Assembly: GCA_902797505.1 (NCBI GenBank)
Contig: CADBSW010000083.1
Coordinates: forward strand, 1 to 41,854
DNA: 41,854 nucleotides
Direction: 5' to 3'
Source: an uncultured Prevotellaceae bacterium
GTDB lineage: Bacteria > Bacteroidota > Bacteroidia > Bacteroidales > Bacteroidaceae
Shown here: in pieces, positions 33,279 to 41,811 of the stretch
How positions within the stretch are numbered: position 1 is the stretch's first letter
Layout of the letters: every line of letters begins with the position of its first letter
The notes under the pieces: model-generated
What the model was told of the DNA's origin: nothing
What the model saw: the letters and a program-made list of their open reading frames with translations, nothing else
Database searches by the model: none
Translations under genes and position numbers: made by a program

Positions 33279-34316
33279 ATGATTATGAAACCAATTATCG
33301 CAATAACCATGGGTGATCCGGCCGGTATTGGTCCGGAAATTATCATCAAGGCACTCTCTCTGAAAGAGACATACGAGAAATGCAGACCATTGGTAACCGG
33401 CGATGCCAATATCATGCAGTGGGCTGTAGACAACATGCAATCAGAGTTGAAGATTCATCGGATATCGTCTGTCAAAGAAGCACGCTTTGAATTAGGCACC
33501 ATTGATGTATACAACTTAGCTTGTATCGATATGAGCACTTTCCAACCCGGTGTGTTACAAAACCAATGCGGCCATGCCGCCTTCATCAGTGTGACCACAG
33601 CCATTCAGTTGGCCATGGATAATGAGGTGGATGCTACTGTCACCGCACCACTGAACAAAGAAGCGCTGCATAATGCCGGCCACAACTTCGACGGACATAC
33701 TGAGATCTACGCTCATTATACCAATACGAAGAAATACGCCATGCTCTTGGCCGACGAGCACCTGCGTGTGATCCATGTATCTACACATGTACCACTGCGT
33801 GTGGCTTGCGACAGGGTGAAGAAGGATCGTATCATCGAGGTGACAGAACTCATTACCGATGCCTGCAAACAATTCGGTATCGAGAATCCACGCATCGGTA
33901 TTGCAGGACTGAATCCCCATGCCAGTGATGGCGGTCTGTTCGGTTGGGAAGAAGAGAAAGAGATCACTCCTGCCGTGAAGGAGTTACTGGAACGTGGCTT
34001 CAACGTCGATGGTCCAGTACCACCCGACTCTCTCTTTGCCAAGGCACGTTGTGGGAAATATGATGGTTGTGTGGCTATGTATCACGACCAAGGACATATC
34101 CCATTCAAAGTAGTAGGTTTCCAGTGGGATAAAGAGACAGGTAAGATGGAAGCCGCCAAAGGTGTAAATATCACCTTAGGACTACCGATTATCCGTGTTT
34201 CTGTCGACCATGGAACAGCTTTCGACGTGGCAGGTAAAGGCATTGCCAGTCCTGACGCCATGTTGTTAAGTATCGACTATGCCACAAAGATGGCTATCAA
34301 CCGTAAAAACAAATGA
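33279..34316 (+). CDS. pdxA2: PdxA2-type 4-phospho-sugar-acid dehydrogenase (decarboxylating)
   Basis: A 345-residue PdxA-family dehydrogenase. It opens with ITMGDPAGIGPEI (9-21), DGHTEIYAH lies at 138-146, and the metal ligands are H170, H214 and H269. The loop HDQGHIP (269-275) and SVDHGTAFDVAGKG match, as I recall, the PdxA2 branch, whose members oxidise and decarboxylate 4-phospho-D-threonate (or -erythronate) to DHAP, rather than the vitamin B6 enzyme PdxA, which has HDQGLPV there. The kinase gene that would supply its substrate overlaps its stop by 4 bp (ATGA). A start at 33285 is also possible. Confidence 0.85.
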   Translation: MIMKPIIAITMGDPAGIGPEIIIKALSLKETYEKCRPLVTGDANIMQWAVDNMQSELKIHRISSVKEARFELGTIDVYNLACIDMSTFQPGVLQNQCGHAAFISVTTAIQLAMDNEVDATVTAPLNKEALHNAGHNFDGHTEIYAHYTNTKKYAMLLADEHLRVIHVSTHVPLRVACDRVKKDRIIEVTELITDACKQFGIENPRIGIAGLNPHASDGGLFGWEEEKEITPAVKELLERGFNVDGPVPPDSLFAKARCGKYDGCVAMYHDQGHIPFKVVGFQWDKETGKMEAAKGVNITLGLPIIRVSVDHGTAFDVAGKGIASPDAMLLSIDYATKMAINRKNK

Positions 34317-35440
34317 TACTTATTATAGCTGATGATATCACGGGTGCAGCCGAAATGGCTGGCATTGCACAACGATATGGATTAAGCGTTGGCTTCTCAC
34401 TCGTCACCGATGAACCAATAGAGGCTGACGATCATGACGTCATGGTGATCGCCACCGACACCCGTTCAGCAGATGAGGATAGCGCACGTGCTACCATCCG
34501 TGATATCATCAGTCATCTTTCCTTCTCCCCACAACTGCTTTACAAAAAGGTTGACTCCGTTCTTCGCGGACATATTATCGCTGAGATTACCGAACTGATG
34601 AAGAACCTGGGTATGCAATATACGTTGTTGATACCACAGAACCCTGCTTTGGGAAGAACGATAGAACAAGGGAACTACTTTATTAACGGTACCCCACTAC
34701 ATCAAACAGTTTTTCGTTTTGACCCGGAATATCCTGTGCAGACGGCAGAGGTAAGTACTATTTTATACCCTGCCCACCATCTGGCGGTTGATGCTCCCCT
34801 ACTGCGAGGTATCAATATCGCAGATGGAAAAGATCAGGAAGAGATTACACAACAGTTAGAGAAGCGCACACGAGGGGTACTTCTTGCCGGGGGCGGATTT
34901 GCCTTCGACTGTCTGTTACAGCAGATGAATCTTAATAATGAGATTATCCCGTTGCCGGAACAGCCCAATAATAGAACAAAGACTTTGGTTGTATGCGGCA
35001 GTACACAAAGTCGTGAGATCCATAACCTGCCATTTTTCCAACAGCGTAAGACCCTCGTCATTACCATGCCTGATGATGTTTTCCATGGAGAAGATCCGAC
35101 AGCATGGATGGAAGGATGTGTAAAGCAGTATACACAGTACGAGACAACAATCTTGCGTATCGGTCATGAAGCCGTTACCACGAAAGCCTACGCTACACGA
35201 CTGAAAGAGACGATGGCAGAAGTGACTGCCCGTATGATACAAGAAGAGAGTCCTTGTCAACTCATTATTGAAGGTGGAGCCACTGCCTACAGTATCCTTC
35301 AACAACTGGAATGGAATCATTTCACCATCAAAAAAGAGATTGCACCCGGAGTCGTGTGTATGACTCATCAAGATGCAACCTCCTTCGTCGATGTTATCTT
35401 AAAACCAGGAAGTTATCCCTGGGGAGAGATGTTTAATTGA
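34313..35440 (+). CDS. Four-carbon acid-sugar kinase (DUF1537 family, DtnK/OtnK-like)
   Basis: A 375-residue two-domain kinase. The N-terminal signature is IIADDITGAAEMAGIA (4-19), with ATDTRSA near 47 and YKKVDSVLRGHI near 80 completing the sugar-acid site. The C-terminal nucleotide-binding domain has VVCGSTQSREI near 225, IIEGGATAYSILQ near 320 and LKPGSYPWGE at the end. Family members phosphorylate D-threonate, L-threonate-derived keto acids or D-erythronate at C4. With the overlapping PdxA2-type gene this gives the known D-threonate-to-DHAP pair. At 375 residues it is a little shorter than the usual about 420. Last gene of the set; it converges on fucP with a 17-bp gap holding a hairpin. 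Confidence 0.86.
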   Translation: MILIIADDITGAAEMAGIAQRYGLSVGFSLVTDEPIEADDHDVMVIATDTRSADEDSARATIRDIISHLSFSPQLLYKKVDSVLRGHIIAEITELMKNLGMQYTLLIPQNPALGRTIEQGNYFINGTPLHQTVFRFDPEYPVQTAEVSTILYPAHHLAVDAPLLRGINIADGKDQEEITQQLEKRTRGVLLAGGGFAFDCLLQQMNLNNEIIPLPEQPNNRTKTLVVCGSTQSREIHNLPFFQQRKTLVITMPDDVFHGEDPTAWMEGCVKQYTQYETTILRIGHEAVTTKAYATRLKETMAEVTARMIQEESPCQLIIEGGATAYSILQQLEWNHFTIKKEIAPGVVCMTHQDATSFVDVILKPGSYPWGEMFN

Positions 35441-35441
35441 T

Positions 35442-35463
35442 AATTGATAATTGATTATCAATT
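35442..35463. terminator. AT-rich hairpin between convergent genes (possible weak two-way terminator)
   Basis: A perfect 9-bp stem (AATTGATAA, loop TTGA, TTATCAATT) fills the gap between the kinase stop (35440) and the fucP stop (35458-35460), and its right arm includes the fucP stop codon. It is all A/T apart from two pairs and followed by TCCTTTT on the plus side, so termination would be weak; it could instead protect the 3' ends. Confidence 0.45.
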
Positions 35464-36768
35464 TCCTTTTGCCTTATACATCCTATATCCGTAGGCACAG
35501 ACTACCATAAAGCAGATAAATGGCAGGATAAACGAAGCATTGGTAGCTGGATAACCACCGAAGACCGTGCCCATATCAATGATTCTGGCTTGTAATGGAG
35601 GAAGAACCGATCCACCGAGGATAGCCATAATCAGACCTGCTGCTCCGAACTTCGCATCATCACCCATACCATCAAGGGCTATACCATAGATTGTCGGGAA
35701 CATCAAAGACATACATCCGCTCACTGCCACCAGACAGTATACACCATAACGGTTTTGGAAGAAGATGACACCGGCTGTGAAGATCATACCTAAGACAGCG
35801 AAGATAGCCAACAACTTGGATGGATTGAAATACTTCATCAGATAGGTTGCAAGGAATCGCGCACAGATAAAGAACATCATGGCATAGATATTGAAACGCT
35901 GTGACAGCACCTCAGCAGCCTGTTCTTCCATACCTTCAGCCATGAAGATGCGCGTGCCATACTGGATAATGAATGTCCAGCACATGATCTGTGCACCTAC
36001 GTAGAAGAACTGAGCGATAACACCCTCACGATAATACTTCAAGGAGAAGATACGCTTGAGCGTAGGTATGAAGTTGATATCCTTGTTCTTATCGCCATTC
36101 TTCGGCATATTCATCATCATGATCACCACAAACATGATGGCGATGATGATACCAATAGCCAGATAAGGAGAGATAAGAATACTCAGATCGGCATCCTTCA
36201 TCGCATTAAACTCAGCCTCCGTGAGGTTGGCACGTTCATCGCTGCTCATCGGATTCAGTCGTGCCTGAATGAAGTTCATGGCCACAAACATTCCAATAAT
36301 GGAGCCACAAGGATTAAAGCACTGCGCCATGTTGAGTCGACGGGTGGCCGTTTCTTCCGATCCCATCGTCAGAATGTAGGGATTACAAGATGTCTCCAAG
36401 AATGACAATCCACAGGTCATGATGAAATAAGCAACCAGAAAACATCCATATACACCTACCATCTTCGCAGGGAAGAACAGCAGTGCACCGGTGGCATACA
36501 GACCGAGTCCCATGAGCACGCCCGACTTATAAGAGAACTTCCTGATAAAGATAGCAGCGGGATAAGCCATGGCAAAGTAACCTCCATAGAAAGCCACCTG
36601 TACCAGAGCACCCTCTGTCACGCTCATACGGAAAATCTTAGAGAAAGCCTTCACCATTGGGTTGGTGATATCATTGGCAAATCCCCACAGGGCAAAACAT
36701 AATGTTACTAAGCAGAATGGCAACAGATAGCTGACACCATCCTTTACTAACAAACTATTCTTCGACAT
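35458..36768 (-). CDS. fucP: L-fucose permease, MFS fucose:H+ symporter family
   Basis: A 436-residue inner-membrane transporter with 12 helices. Family marks include FALWGFANDITNPMVKAF in helix 1, QVAFYGGYFAMAYPAAIF in helix 2 and CGLSFLETSCNPYILTMG in helix 4; the glutamate of the last matches, from memory, E135 of E. coli FucP that takes part in proton coupling. Family members also carry glucose, galactose or N-acetylglucosamine, but the position directly after fucI makes fucose (or D-arabinose/L-galactose, which FucI can also use) most likely. It lies 57 bp downstream of fucI, the gap holding a hairpin. Confidence 0.88.
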   Translation of the reverse strand: MSKNSLLVKDGVSYLLPFCLVTLCFALWGFANDITNPMVKAFSKIFRMSVTEGALVQVAFYGGYFAMAYPAAIFIRKFSYKSGVLMGLGLYATGALLFFPAKMVGVYGCFLVAYFIMTCGLSFLETSCNPYILTMGSEETATRRLNMAQCFNPCGSIIGMFVAMNFIQARLNPMSSDERANLTEAEFNAMKDADLSILISPYLAIGIIIAIMFVVIMMMNMPKNGDKNKDINFIPTLKRIFSLKYYREGVIAQFFYVGAQIMCWTFIIQYGTRIFMAEGMEEQAAEVLSQRFNIYAMMFFICARFLATYLMKYFNPSKLLAIFAVLGMIFTAGVIFFQNRYGVYCLVAVSGCMSLMFPTIYGIALDGMGDDAKFGAAGLIMAILGGSVLPPLQARIIDMGTVFGGYPATNASFILPFICFMVVCAYGYRMYKAKGN

Positions 36769-36785
36769 TAGCTATAAAGATATTA

Positions 36786-36817
36786 ATACCCAGAATATCC
36801 AAGGACATTCTGGGTAT
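36786..36817. other. 11-bp perfect hairpin in the fucI-fucP gap
   Basis: ATACCCAGAAT (36786-36796) and ATTCTGGGTAT (36807-36817) pair fully around a 10-base loop. On the minus strand the hairpin is not followed by a T run, so it is not a standard terminator. It may stop exonucleases or set a lower level for fucP relative to fucI. Confidence 0.6.
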
Positions 36818-36825
36818 ACCTATTA

Positions 36826-38646
36826 TTATTTATAGATAGGACCAAAGTTTGCACATGCACGATAGTCAGCACCTTCCTTATCCATACCGAACGCATTCCA
36901 TGCTGCCGGGCGGAAGATCTTATCATCAGGTACATTATGCATACATACAGGGATGCGAAGGATTGAACAAAGGGTGATCAGATCGGCACCGATATGTCCG
37001 TAAGCGATAGCGCCATGGTTAGCACCCCAGTTGTTCATCACTGAATAAACATCCTTAAAGCAATCCTTTGTGGCATCCAGACGAGGAGCAAACCACGTAG
37101 TAGGCCATGTCGGGTCTGTACGCTTATCGAGGATATCATTGGTCTTAGGGTCAATATCAACGGTCCAACCCTCTGCCAACTGCAGCACCGGACCGAGACC
37201 TGCCACCATATTCACGCGCAACATAGTCATAGGCATGCCACCCTTAGAAAGGAAATGACTGGAATAACCACCGCCACGGAAATAATCACGGTCGGCAGGC
37301 ATCCACGAAGTAGCCTTCAGACAAGCCTCAACATCACCGTCGTTCATGTTCCAGAATTCCTTCATCGTCGGTTTACCTTCAGCATCGCACATAGCACCTG
37401 TAGCATCAAGGGTAGTTGCACCAGAGTTGATCAGATGAATGAAACCACCGGCAGCAGCACCCTCTGGACGCTTACCTGCCACACGCTCCACAGCCTCCGG
37501 ACTCCAATAGGTACGGATATCTGAGAACATCACACCACGGTTGGTCAACAGATGTCCGAAGAGCATTGACAGACCGTTGAGGGAGTCATTCTCCGTTGCG
37601 AGTACATCTGCCTCACGAGTACCATTCCAATCGAACGATGTACATAACATTGACTCTGGGAAATCGAAGTTTGGCTTATAGTCAGTCCACTGACGCTGTC
37701 CCTGTACACCACCTAAGATAGCGTTATGTCCAAGAGCTTCCTCCTTATAACCCATCTCGAGCAGTTTTGGATTACCATGCATCAGGTCACGGATGATCAT
37801 CATGGTCTTCACGGTGAACTCCCAGTCGGCATCTTTCTCCTCACGGTTCTTGCCTTTTCCCTTACCATTAAAGGTGGTCATCGGTGTACCGGGGAAGAGT
37901 GGACGGTCTTCATTATAGTCATGTCCCTCTTGTGTCTTGCAATATTTCTCTACCCAAGCCATGGCCTTCTTGAACTCCTCATGGTCATAGATACCAAACT
38001 CCACACGGCGCAGGATCTCCACCAATGAGACATATTCTGTACGCATACCAAGATAATTCTGTAAGAAGTCGGCATTTACAATAGAGCCAGCGATACCCAT
38101 ACAGGTATTACCCATAGAGAGATAGCTCTTTCCACGCATCGTTGCTACAGCCTGAGCAGAACGGGCGAATCGAAGAATCTTCTCTGCCACATCGGCAGGG
38201 ATTGTGTTATCATCAAGATCCTGCACGTCATGTCCATAGATACCGAAGGCAGGAAGTCCCTTCTGTGCATGAGCGGCAAGAACGGCAGCCAAGTATACTG
38301 CACCCGGACGCTCTGTGCCGTTGAATCCCCACACAGCCTTAGGATAATGAGGATTCATATCCATGGTCTCTGAACCATAGCACCAGCAAGAAGTCACCGT
38401 GATGGTAGCTCCTACTCCCTCACGCTCGAATTTCTCGGCACAGGCAGCACTCTCTGCCACTCTACCAATAGTGGTGTCACTGATGACACACTCTACAGGA
38501 GAGCCATCGCCATTACGCAGATTGGTTGATATCAAAGTGGCTACGGCTTTAGCCAAAGCCATTGTTTTCTCTTCAAGACTCTCACGCACGCCCCCCTGAC
38601 GACCATCAATCGTCGGGCGAATACCGATTTTGGGATATTTACTCAT
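36826..38646 (-). CDS. fucI: L-fucose isomerase
   Basis: Cytoplasmic manganese enzyme that converts L-fucose to L-fuculose (and D-arabinose to D-ribulose). It has 606 residues, slightly over the 591 of E. coli. [19 protein letters not shown] (8-26) opens it. The metal and catalytic residues appear conserved: E352 (ATENDS), D376 (FSDIRTYW) and H544 (WGANHGAI), with spacings equal to those I remember for E337, D361 and H528 of E. coli. No fuculokinase or fuculose-phosphate aldolase gene is found anywhere in the window. manC lies 86 bp upstream with no clear promoter between. Confidence 0.95.
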   Translation of the reverse strand: MSKYPKIGIRPTIDGRQGGVRESLEEKTMALAKAVATLISTNLRNGDGSPVECVISDTTIGRVAESAACAEKFEREGVGATITVTSCWCYGSETMDMNPHYPKAVWGFNGTERPGAVYLAAVLAAHAQKGLPAFGIYGHDVQDLDDNTIPADVAEKILRFARSAQAVATMRGKSYLSMGNTCMGIAGSIVNADFLQNYLGMRTEYVSLVEILRRVEFGIYDHEEFKKAMAWVEKYCKTQEGHDYNEDRPLFPGTPMTTFNGKGKGKNREEKDADWEFTVKTMMIIRDLMHGNPKLLEMGYKEEALGHNAILGGVQGQRQWTDYKPNFDFPESMLCTSFDWNGTREADVLATENDSLNGLSMLFGHLLTNRGVMFSDIRTYWSPEAVERVAGKRPEGAAAGGFIHLINSGATTLDATGAMCDAEGKPTMKEFWNMNDGDVEACLKATSWMPADRDYFRGGGYSSHFLSKGGMPMTMLRVNMVAGLGPVLQLAEGWTVDIDPKTNDILDKRTDPTWPTTWFAPRLDATKDCFKDVYSVMNNWGANHGAIAYGHIGADLITLCSILRIPVCMHNVPDDKIFRPAAWNAFGMDKEGADYRACANFGPIYK

Positions 38647-38732
38647 AGATAATTGTTTTTAAATAGATTTATATGTTTAATGTTTATTATTTGTTTCTGT
38701 TCTTATGGACGTAAATTTTAGGTGTCTGTAAT

Positions 38733-39800
38733 CTAATCCTCTCCCGAGAATTGACGGATACGTTGCTCATCATTCAGTCGACAGATCAGTAGTTTTCCAT
38801 CCTCTTCAGCAACGATATAATTCTCCAGTCCCTGCACTACCACACGCTGATGATTCATGGTATGTATCACACAGTTATGAGTATCGTATAGATAGACATT
38901 GTCACCGATAATACAGTTGCCCGAAAGATCCTTCTTGGACTGCAGGTAAAGAGATCCCCAGGTACCTAAATCACTCCAACCGAAATCTGCCGGACAGACA
39001 AAGATCTCATCAACCTTCTCCATGATGGCGAAGTCGACAGAGATATTCTCACATTCGGGGAAACGCTCATCGATCACCTCCTGCTCTTTCTCAGTGCCGT
39101 AGATATCTCGCATGCCTTCAAAAATCCGTGAGATTGTAGGCTGGTATATACGGAAAGCATTAACTATCGTATTCACGTTCCACACGAAGATTCCCGCATT
39201 CCAATAATAACTCTTATTTTGAATATACTTCAAGGCAAGTTGTAAGTCAGGTTTTTCCTTAAAGCTATCTACACGGAATATCTCTTTGTTTCGGGCACTG
39301 TTAGAACTCAGATCTGCTTGGATATAACCATAGCCTGTCTCCGGGCGATTCGGTTTCATGCCTAAAGTGAGGATAGCATCTGAATCGGCTGTAAATTTCA
39401 TGCACTGTGTGATCACCCGTTGGAACTCCGTTGTATTCATTACGATATGATCGCTGGGTGTCACCACGATATTTGCCTTAGGATCAATGCTCTTGATACG
39501 CCAACTGACGTATGCAATACATGGAGCTGTGTTTCTGCGACATGGTTCACAAAGCACATTCCCAGCAGGGACCTCGGGCAACTGTTCCCTTACCATATCA
39601 GCATATTTCTTGTTGGTCACCACCCATACATTCTCAGGATCACAGATACCGTTGAAACGCTCCATTGTCAACTGTAGAAGGCTTTTACCCACACCCAGCA
39701 CATCGATAAACTGTTTGGGTTTCTCAGTGGTACTCATCGGCCAGAACCTACTGCCGACGCCACCAGCCATGATAACGATATGATTATGTTTATCAGCCAT
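38733..39800 (-). CDS. manC: Mannose-1-phosphate guanylyltransferase (single domain)
   Basis: Makes GDP-mannose from mannose 1-phosphate and GTP, for capsule, LPS and GDP-fucose synthesis. The 355-residue protein has the nucleotidyltransferase signature MAGGVGSRFWPMS (11-23) with PKQFID just after, VTPSDHIV near 113 and ETGYGYIQ near 153. It lacks the C-terminal phosphomannose-isomerase cupin domain of longer ManC enzymes. It starts 28 bp after dapA and may be co-transcribed with it. Its position before fucI is notable because GDP-mannose is the precursor of GDP-fucose. Confidence 0.93.
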   Translation of the reverse strand: MADKHNHIVIMAGGVGSRFWPMSTTEKPKQFIDVLGVGKSLLQLTMERFNGICDPENVWVVTNKKYADMVREQLPEVPAGNVLCEPCRRNTAPCIAYVSWRIKSIDPKANIVVTPSDHIVMNTTEFQRVITQCMKFTADSDAILTLGMKPNRPETGYGYIQADLSSNSARNKEIFRVDSFKEKPDLQLALKYIQNKSYYWNAGIFVWNVNTIVNAFRIYQPTISRIFEGMRDIYGTEKEQEVIDERFPECENISVDFAIMEKVDEIFVCPADFGWSDLGTWGSLYLQSKKDLSGNCIIGDNVYLYDTHNCVIHTMNHQRVVVQGLENYIVAEEDGKLLICRLNDEQRIRQFSGED

Positions 39801-39828
39801 AGAATAATTGATATATGTTAGTTAGATT

Positions 39829-40713
39829 TTATACTTTCAACTCTTTCAATATAGAGGAAATACGCTGGAGGGTGGTCAGTCGTGTTGGTACTAACGGCAG
39901 TCGTAACACATTCTCTATAAAGCCCATCTCGTGAAGCACTGCCTTCACACCTGCGGGATTGCCATCGACGAACAACAAGCTGAACAGATCGGTAAACTTA
40001 TGGTGGATCTTCCTGGCTGCCTCAAACTCGCCCTTCATCTCTAATCGCAGCATCTTGGAGAACTCTTTTGGCAGGGCGTTGCCGATAACGGAGATAACGC
40101 CTACTGCCCCACAGGCCACCATCGGATAGGTAAGGGCATCATCTCCACTGATCACCTCAAAATGGGCCGGTTTGTTCTTGATAATCTCATCTACCTGCTC
40201 TAGACTGCCACTGGCCTCCTTGATAGCCACGATATTCGGACAATCCTCTGCTAATCGCACAGTAGTCTCCGCCTTCATATTCACGCCCGTACGTCCTGGC
40301 ACATTATAAAGCACCACAGGCATATTGGTGGCATTGGCAATGGCCTTGAAGTGTTGGTAGAGTCCTTCTTGCGAAGGTTTGTTATAATATGGACATACGC
40401 TGAGGATTCCGTCAATACCGTAAAAATCCTCCGTCTGCAATTCTTCAATGATAGCAGCCGTGTTATTTCCTCCACATCCCATCAGGATGGGAACGGATCC
40501 ACCAGCCATATCTATCGCAATCTTTTTTATCTCGGATTTCTCTTCTTTGGTAAGTGTTGGTGTTTCACCTGTTGTCGCCAGGATACATAAAAAATCTGCT
40601 CCGTTATCCAACTGATATCGCAATAGTCCTCTCAAGGCATCATAGTCAACAGCACCTGATTGTGTAAAAGGAGTAACTAATGCAATACCTAAACCTTTGA
40701 AAATATTATCCAT
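39829..40713 (-). CDS. dapA: 4-hydroxy-tetrahydrodipicolinate synthase
   Basis: First committed enzyme of the lysine/diaminopimelate branch, joining pyruvate and aspartate semialdehyde. The 294-residue sequence has TTGETPTL (47-54), YNVPGRTG (136-143) with Y136 and the semialdehyde-binding R141, and K165 (AIKEAS) as Schiff-base lysine. All catalytic features are intact, in contrast to the paralogue at 29617. It has a consensus promoter at 40743-40773. Confidence 0.96.
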   Translation of the reverse strand: MDNIFKGLGIALVTPFTQSGAVDYDALRGLLRYQLDNGADFLCILATTGETPTLTKEEKSEIKKIAIDMAGGSVPILMGCGGNNTAAIIEELQTEDFYGIDGILSVCPYYNKPSQEGLYQHFKAIANATNMPVVLYNVPGRTGVNMKAETTVRLAEDCPNIVAIKEASGSLEQVDEIIKNKPAHFEVISGDDALTYPMVACGAVGVISVIGNALPKEFSKMLRLEMKGEFEAARKIHHKFTDLFSLLFVDGNPAGVKAVLHEMGFIENVLRLPLVPTRLTTLQRISSILKELKV

Positions 40714-40742
40714 AAAAAGATTAATTATAATTATATAGTTTG

Positions 40743-40773
40743 CAAAATTACGATATTCGAAGCAAATATCAAA
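40743..40773 (-). promoter_or_regulatory. Consensus Bacteroidota promoter of dapA
   Basis: On the minus strand, TTTG (40770-40773), a 19-bp spacer and TAATTTTG (40743-40750) fit the phylum consensus exactly. The -7 box is 29 bp upstream of the dapA ATG (40713). Confidence 0.8.
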
Positions 40774-40818
40774 ATTTTTTGAAGGAATAATAAGGTGTTA
40801 GGCAAAGAAAAAAGGTAA

Positions 40819-40872
40819 GGTCTTTAAGGACCTTAGGGACTTTAAAGACTTTAAGGACCTTAAGGACTTTAA
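40819..40872. repeat. 9-bp tandem repeat array (six units)
   Basis: Units GGTCTTTAA, GGACCTTAG, GGACTTTAA, AGACTTTAA, GGACCTTAA and GGACTTTAA run without gaps. The array ends 9 bp past the truA stop codon on the minus strand and sits between truA and the dapA promoter. It is the same family as 21241-21281 but in the opposite orientation. As 9 is a multiple of three, it gives an uninterrupted LKVLKV-type frame on the minus strand, which I take as accidental. Confidence 0.9.
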
Positions 40873-40881
40873 GCAATCCTG

Positions 40882-41613
40882 CTAATACCGAATATCCTCC
40901 AAGAACAAGGCATGCCCCGGCATACTCTCGCCCGCCGACGTGCGCTGTCCACTCTCTATCACTTTCCTGAAACCATCCAGCGTGATACGATGGCGCCCTA
41001 CCTCTATCAGGGTACCAACCACGGCGCGCACCATGTTTCTCAGGAAACGATTGGCCGTTATCTCGAAATACCAACGATGATCGTCTATCTGCACCCATTC
41101 TGCATGGGATATCTGACAGAGGGTTGTCTTGACATCGGTATGCGATTTACAGAAAGCACCGAAATCATCATACTCCATAAGGATCTTTGCTGCTTCATTC
41201 ATCAACGAGAAATCAAGGGGATAGAGCAACAGACAGGAATAGGCATTTTCAAACGGATCTTTCCGTGTATGGATGAAATAGCGGTATGTTCTTGCCGTTG
41301 CACTAAAACGGGCATGCATATCTGTCGCCACAGGGATAATCTTTTGGATAGCGATCGACTGACGGAGGAATTTGTTCAACTTATACGTCAGTTGTTGGGT
41401 ATCCACCTCTTGTGCAGTGTCAAAGTGAGCCACCATCATACGGGCATGTACCCCTGCATCTGTACGTCCTGCCCCCGTGACACCTATGGTTTCACGCAAC
41501 AGCACAGTAAGCGCATGTTCCAATTCTTCCTGCACACTCATACCATTGGGTTGTATCTGCCAACCATGATAATTCGTGCCGTCATACGACAGATAAATAA
41601 AATACCTTTTCAT
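40882..41613 (-). CDS. truA: tRNA pseudouridine(38-40) synthase
   Basis: Converts U38-U40 in the anticodon arm of many tRNAs to pseudouridine. The 243-residue sequence has the catalytic-aspartate motif GRTDAGVHA near 50, YDGTNYHGWQ near 9-18 and RFLRNMVRAVVGTL near 200, all characteristic of TruA. Length is normal. A TAATTTTG box lies upstream at 41633. Downstream comes a repeat array, then dapA with its own promoter, so truA is probably a single-gene unit. Confidence 0.95.
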   Translation of the reverse strand: MKRYFIYLSYDGTNYHGWQIQPNGMSVQEELEHALTVLLRETIGVTGAGRTDAGVHARMMVAHFDTAQEVDTQQLTYKLNKFLRQSIAIQKIIPVATDMHARFSATARTYRYFIHTRKDPFENAYSCLLLYPLDFSLMNEAAKILMEYDDFGAFCKSHTDVKTTLCQISHAEWVQIDDHRWYFEITANRFLRNMVRAVVGTLIEVGRHRITLDGFRKVIESGQRTSAGESMPGHALFLEDIRY

Positions 41614-41632
41614 TCTTAAATATTCTTGATTG

Positions 41633-41640
41633 CAAAATTA
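41633..41640 (-). promoter_or_regulatory. Candidate -7 box for truA
   Basis: The minus strand reads TAATTTTG, then CAATC, matching TAnnTTTG, 19 bp upstream of the truA ATG. No TTTG is present at the expected -33 place. Confidence 0.45.
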
Positions 41641-41710
41641 TAAATAAAAAAGGAAATATGTGCGATGACAGTCGATGTTTTTATCATGATGACAAAGAAT
41701 TATTTCATAG

Positions 41711-41770
41711 AGTCCGGAGTACTTGGACTGAGAGTCCTAATACACTGGACTGGGAGTTTTGTGTACTATG
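41711..41770. repeat. Degenerate relative of the 22-bp repeat element
   Basis: The stretch starts AGTCCGGAGTACTTGGACTG, a decayed version of the hairpin at 10949-10967. It continues with GAGAGTCC, TAATACA and then ACTGGGAGTTTTGTGTACTA (within 41747-41768), which differs from a unit of the 10965 array at one base over that stretch. It lies in the divergent gap between truA and the possible gene at the right edge. Confidence 0.7.
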
Positions 41771-41811
41771 TCTTTTTGTAGATAAGGTTGACACCTTTAT
41801 TATTCAAAAAG

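Noticed and set aside
33279-34316. Vitamin B6 enzyme PdxA
   Set aside because: The HDQGHIP loop and the overlap with a DUF1537 kinase point to the PdxA2 catabolic branch; pdxJ or other B6 genes are absent here.
40769-41098. A 109-codon minus-strand frame over the 9-bp repeats
   Set aside because: Its LKVLKV-type part is a by-product of a 9-bp tandem repeat and the rest overlaps truA in another frame.
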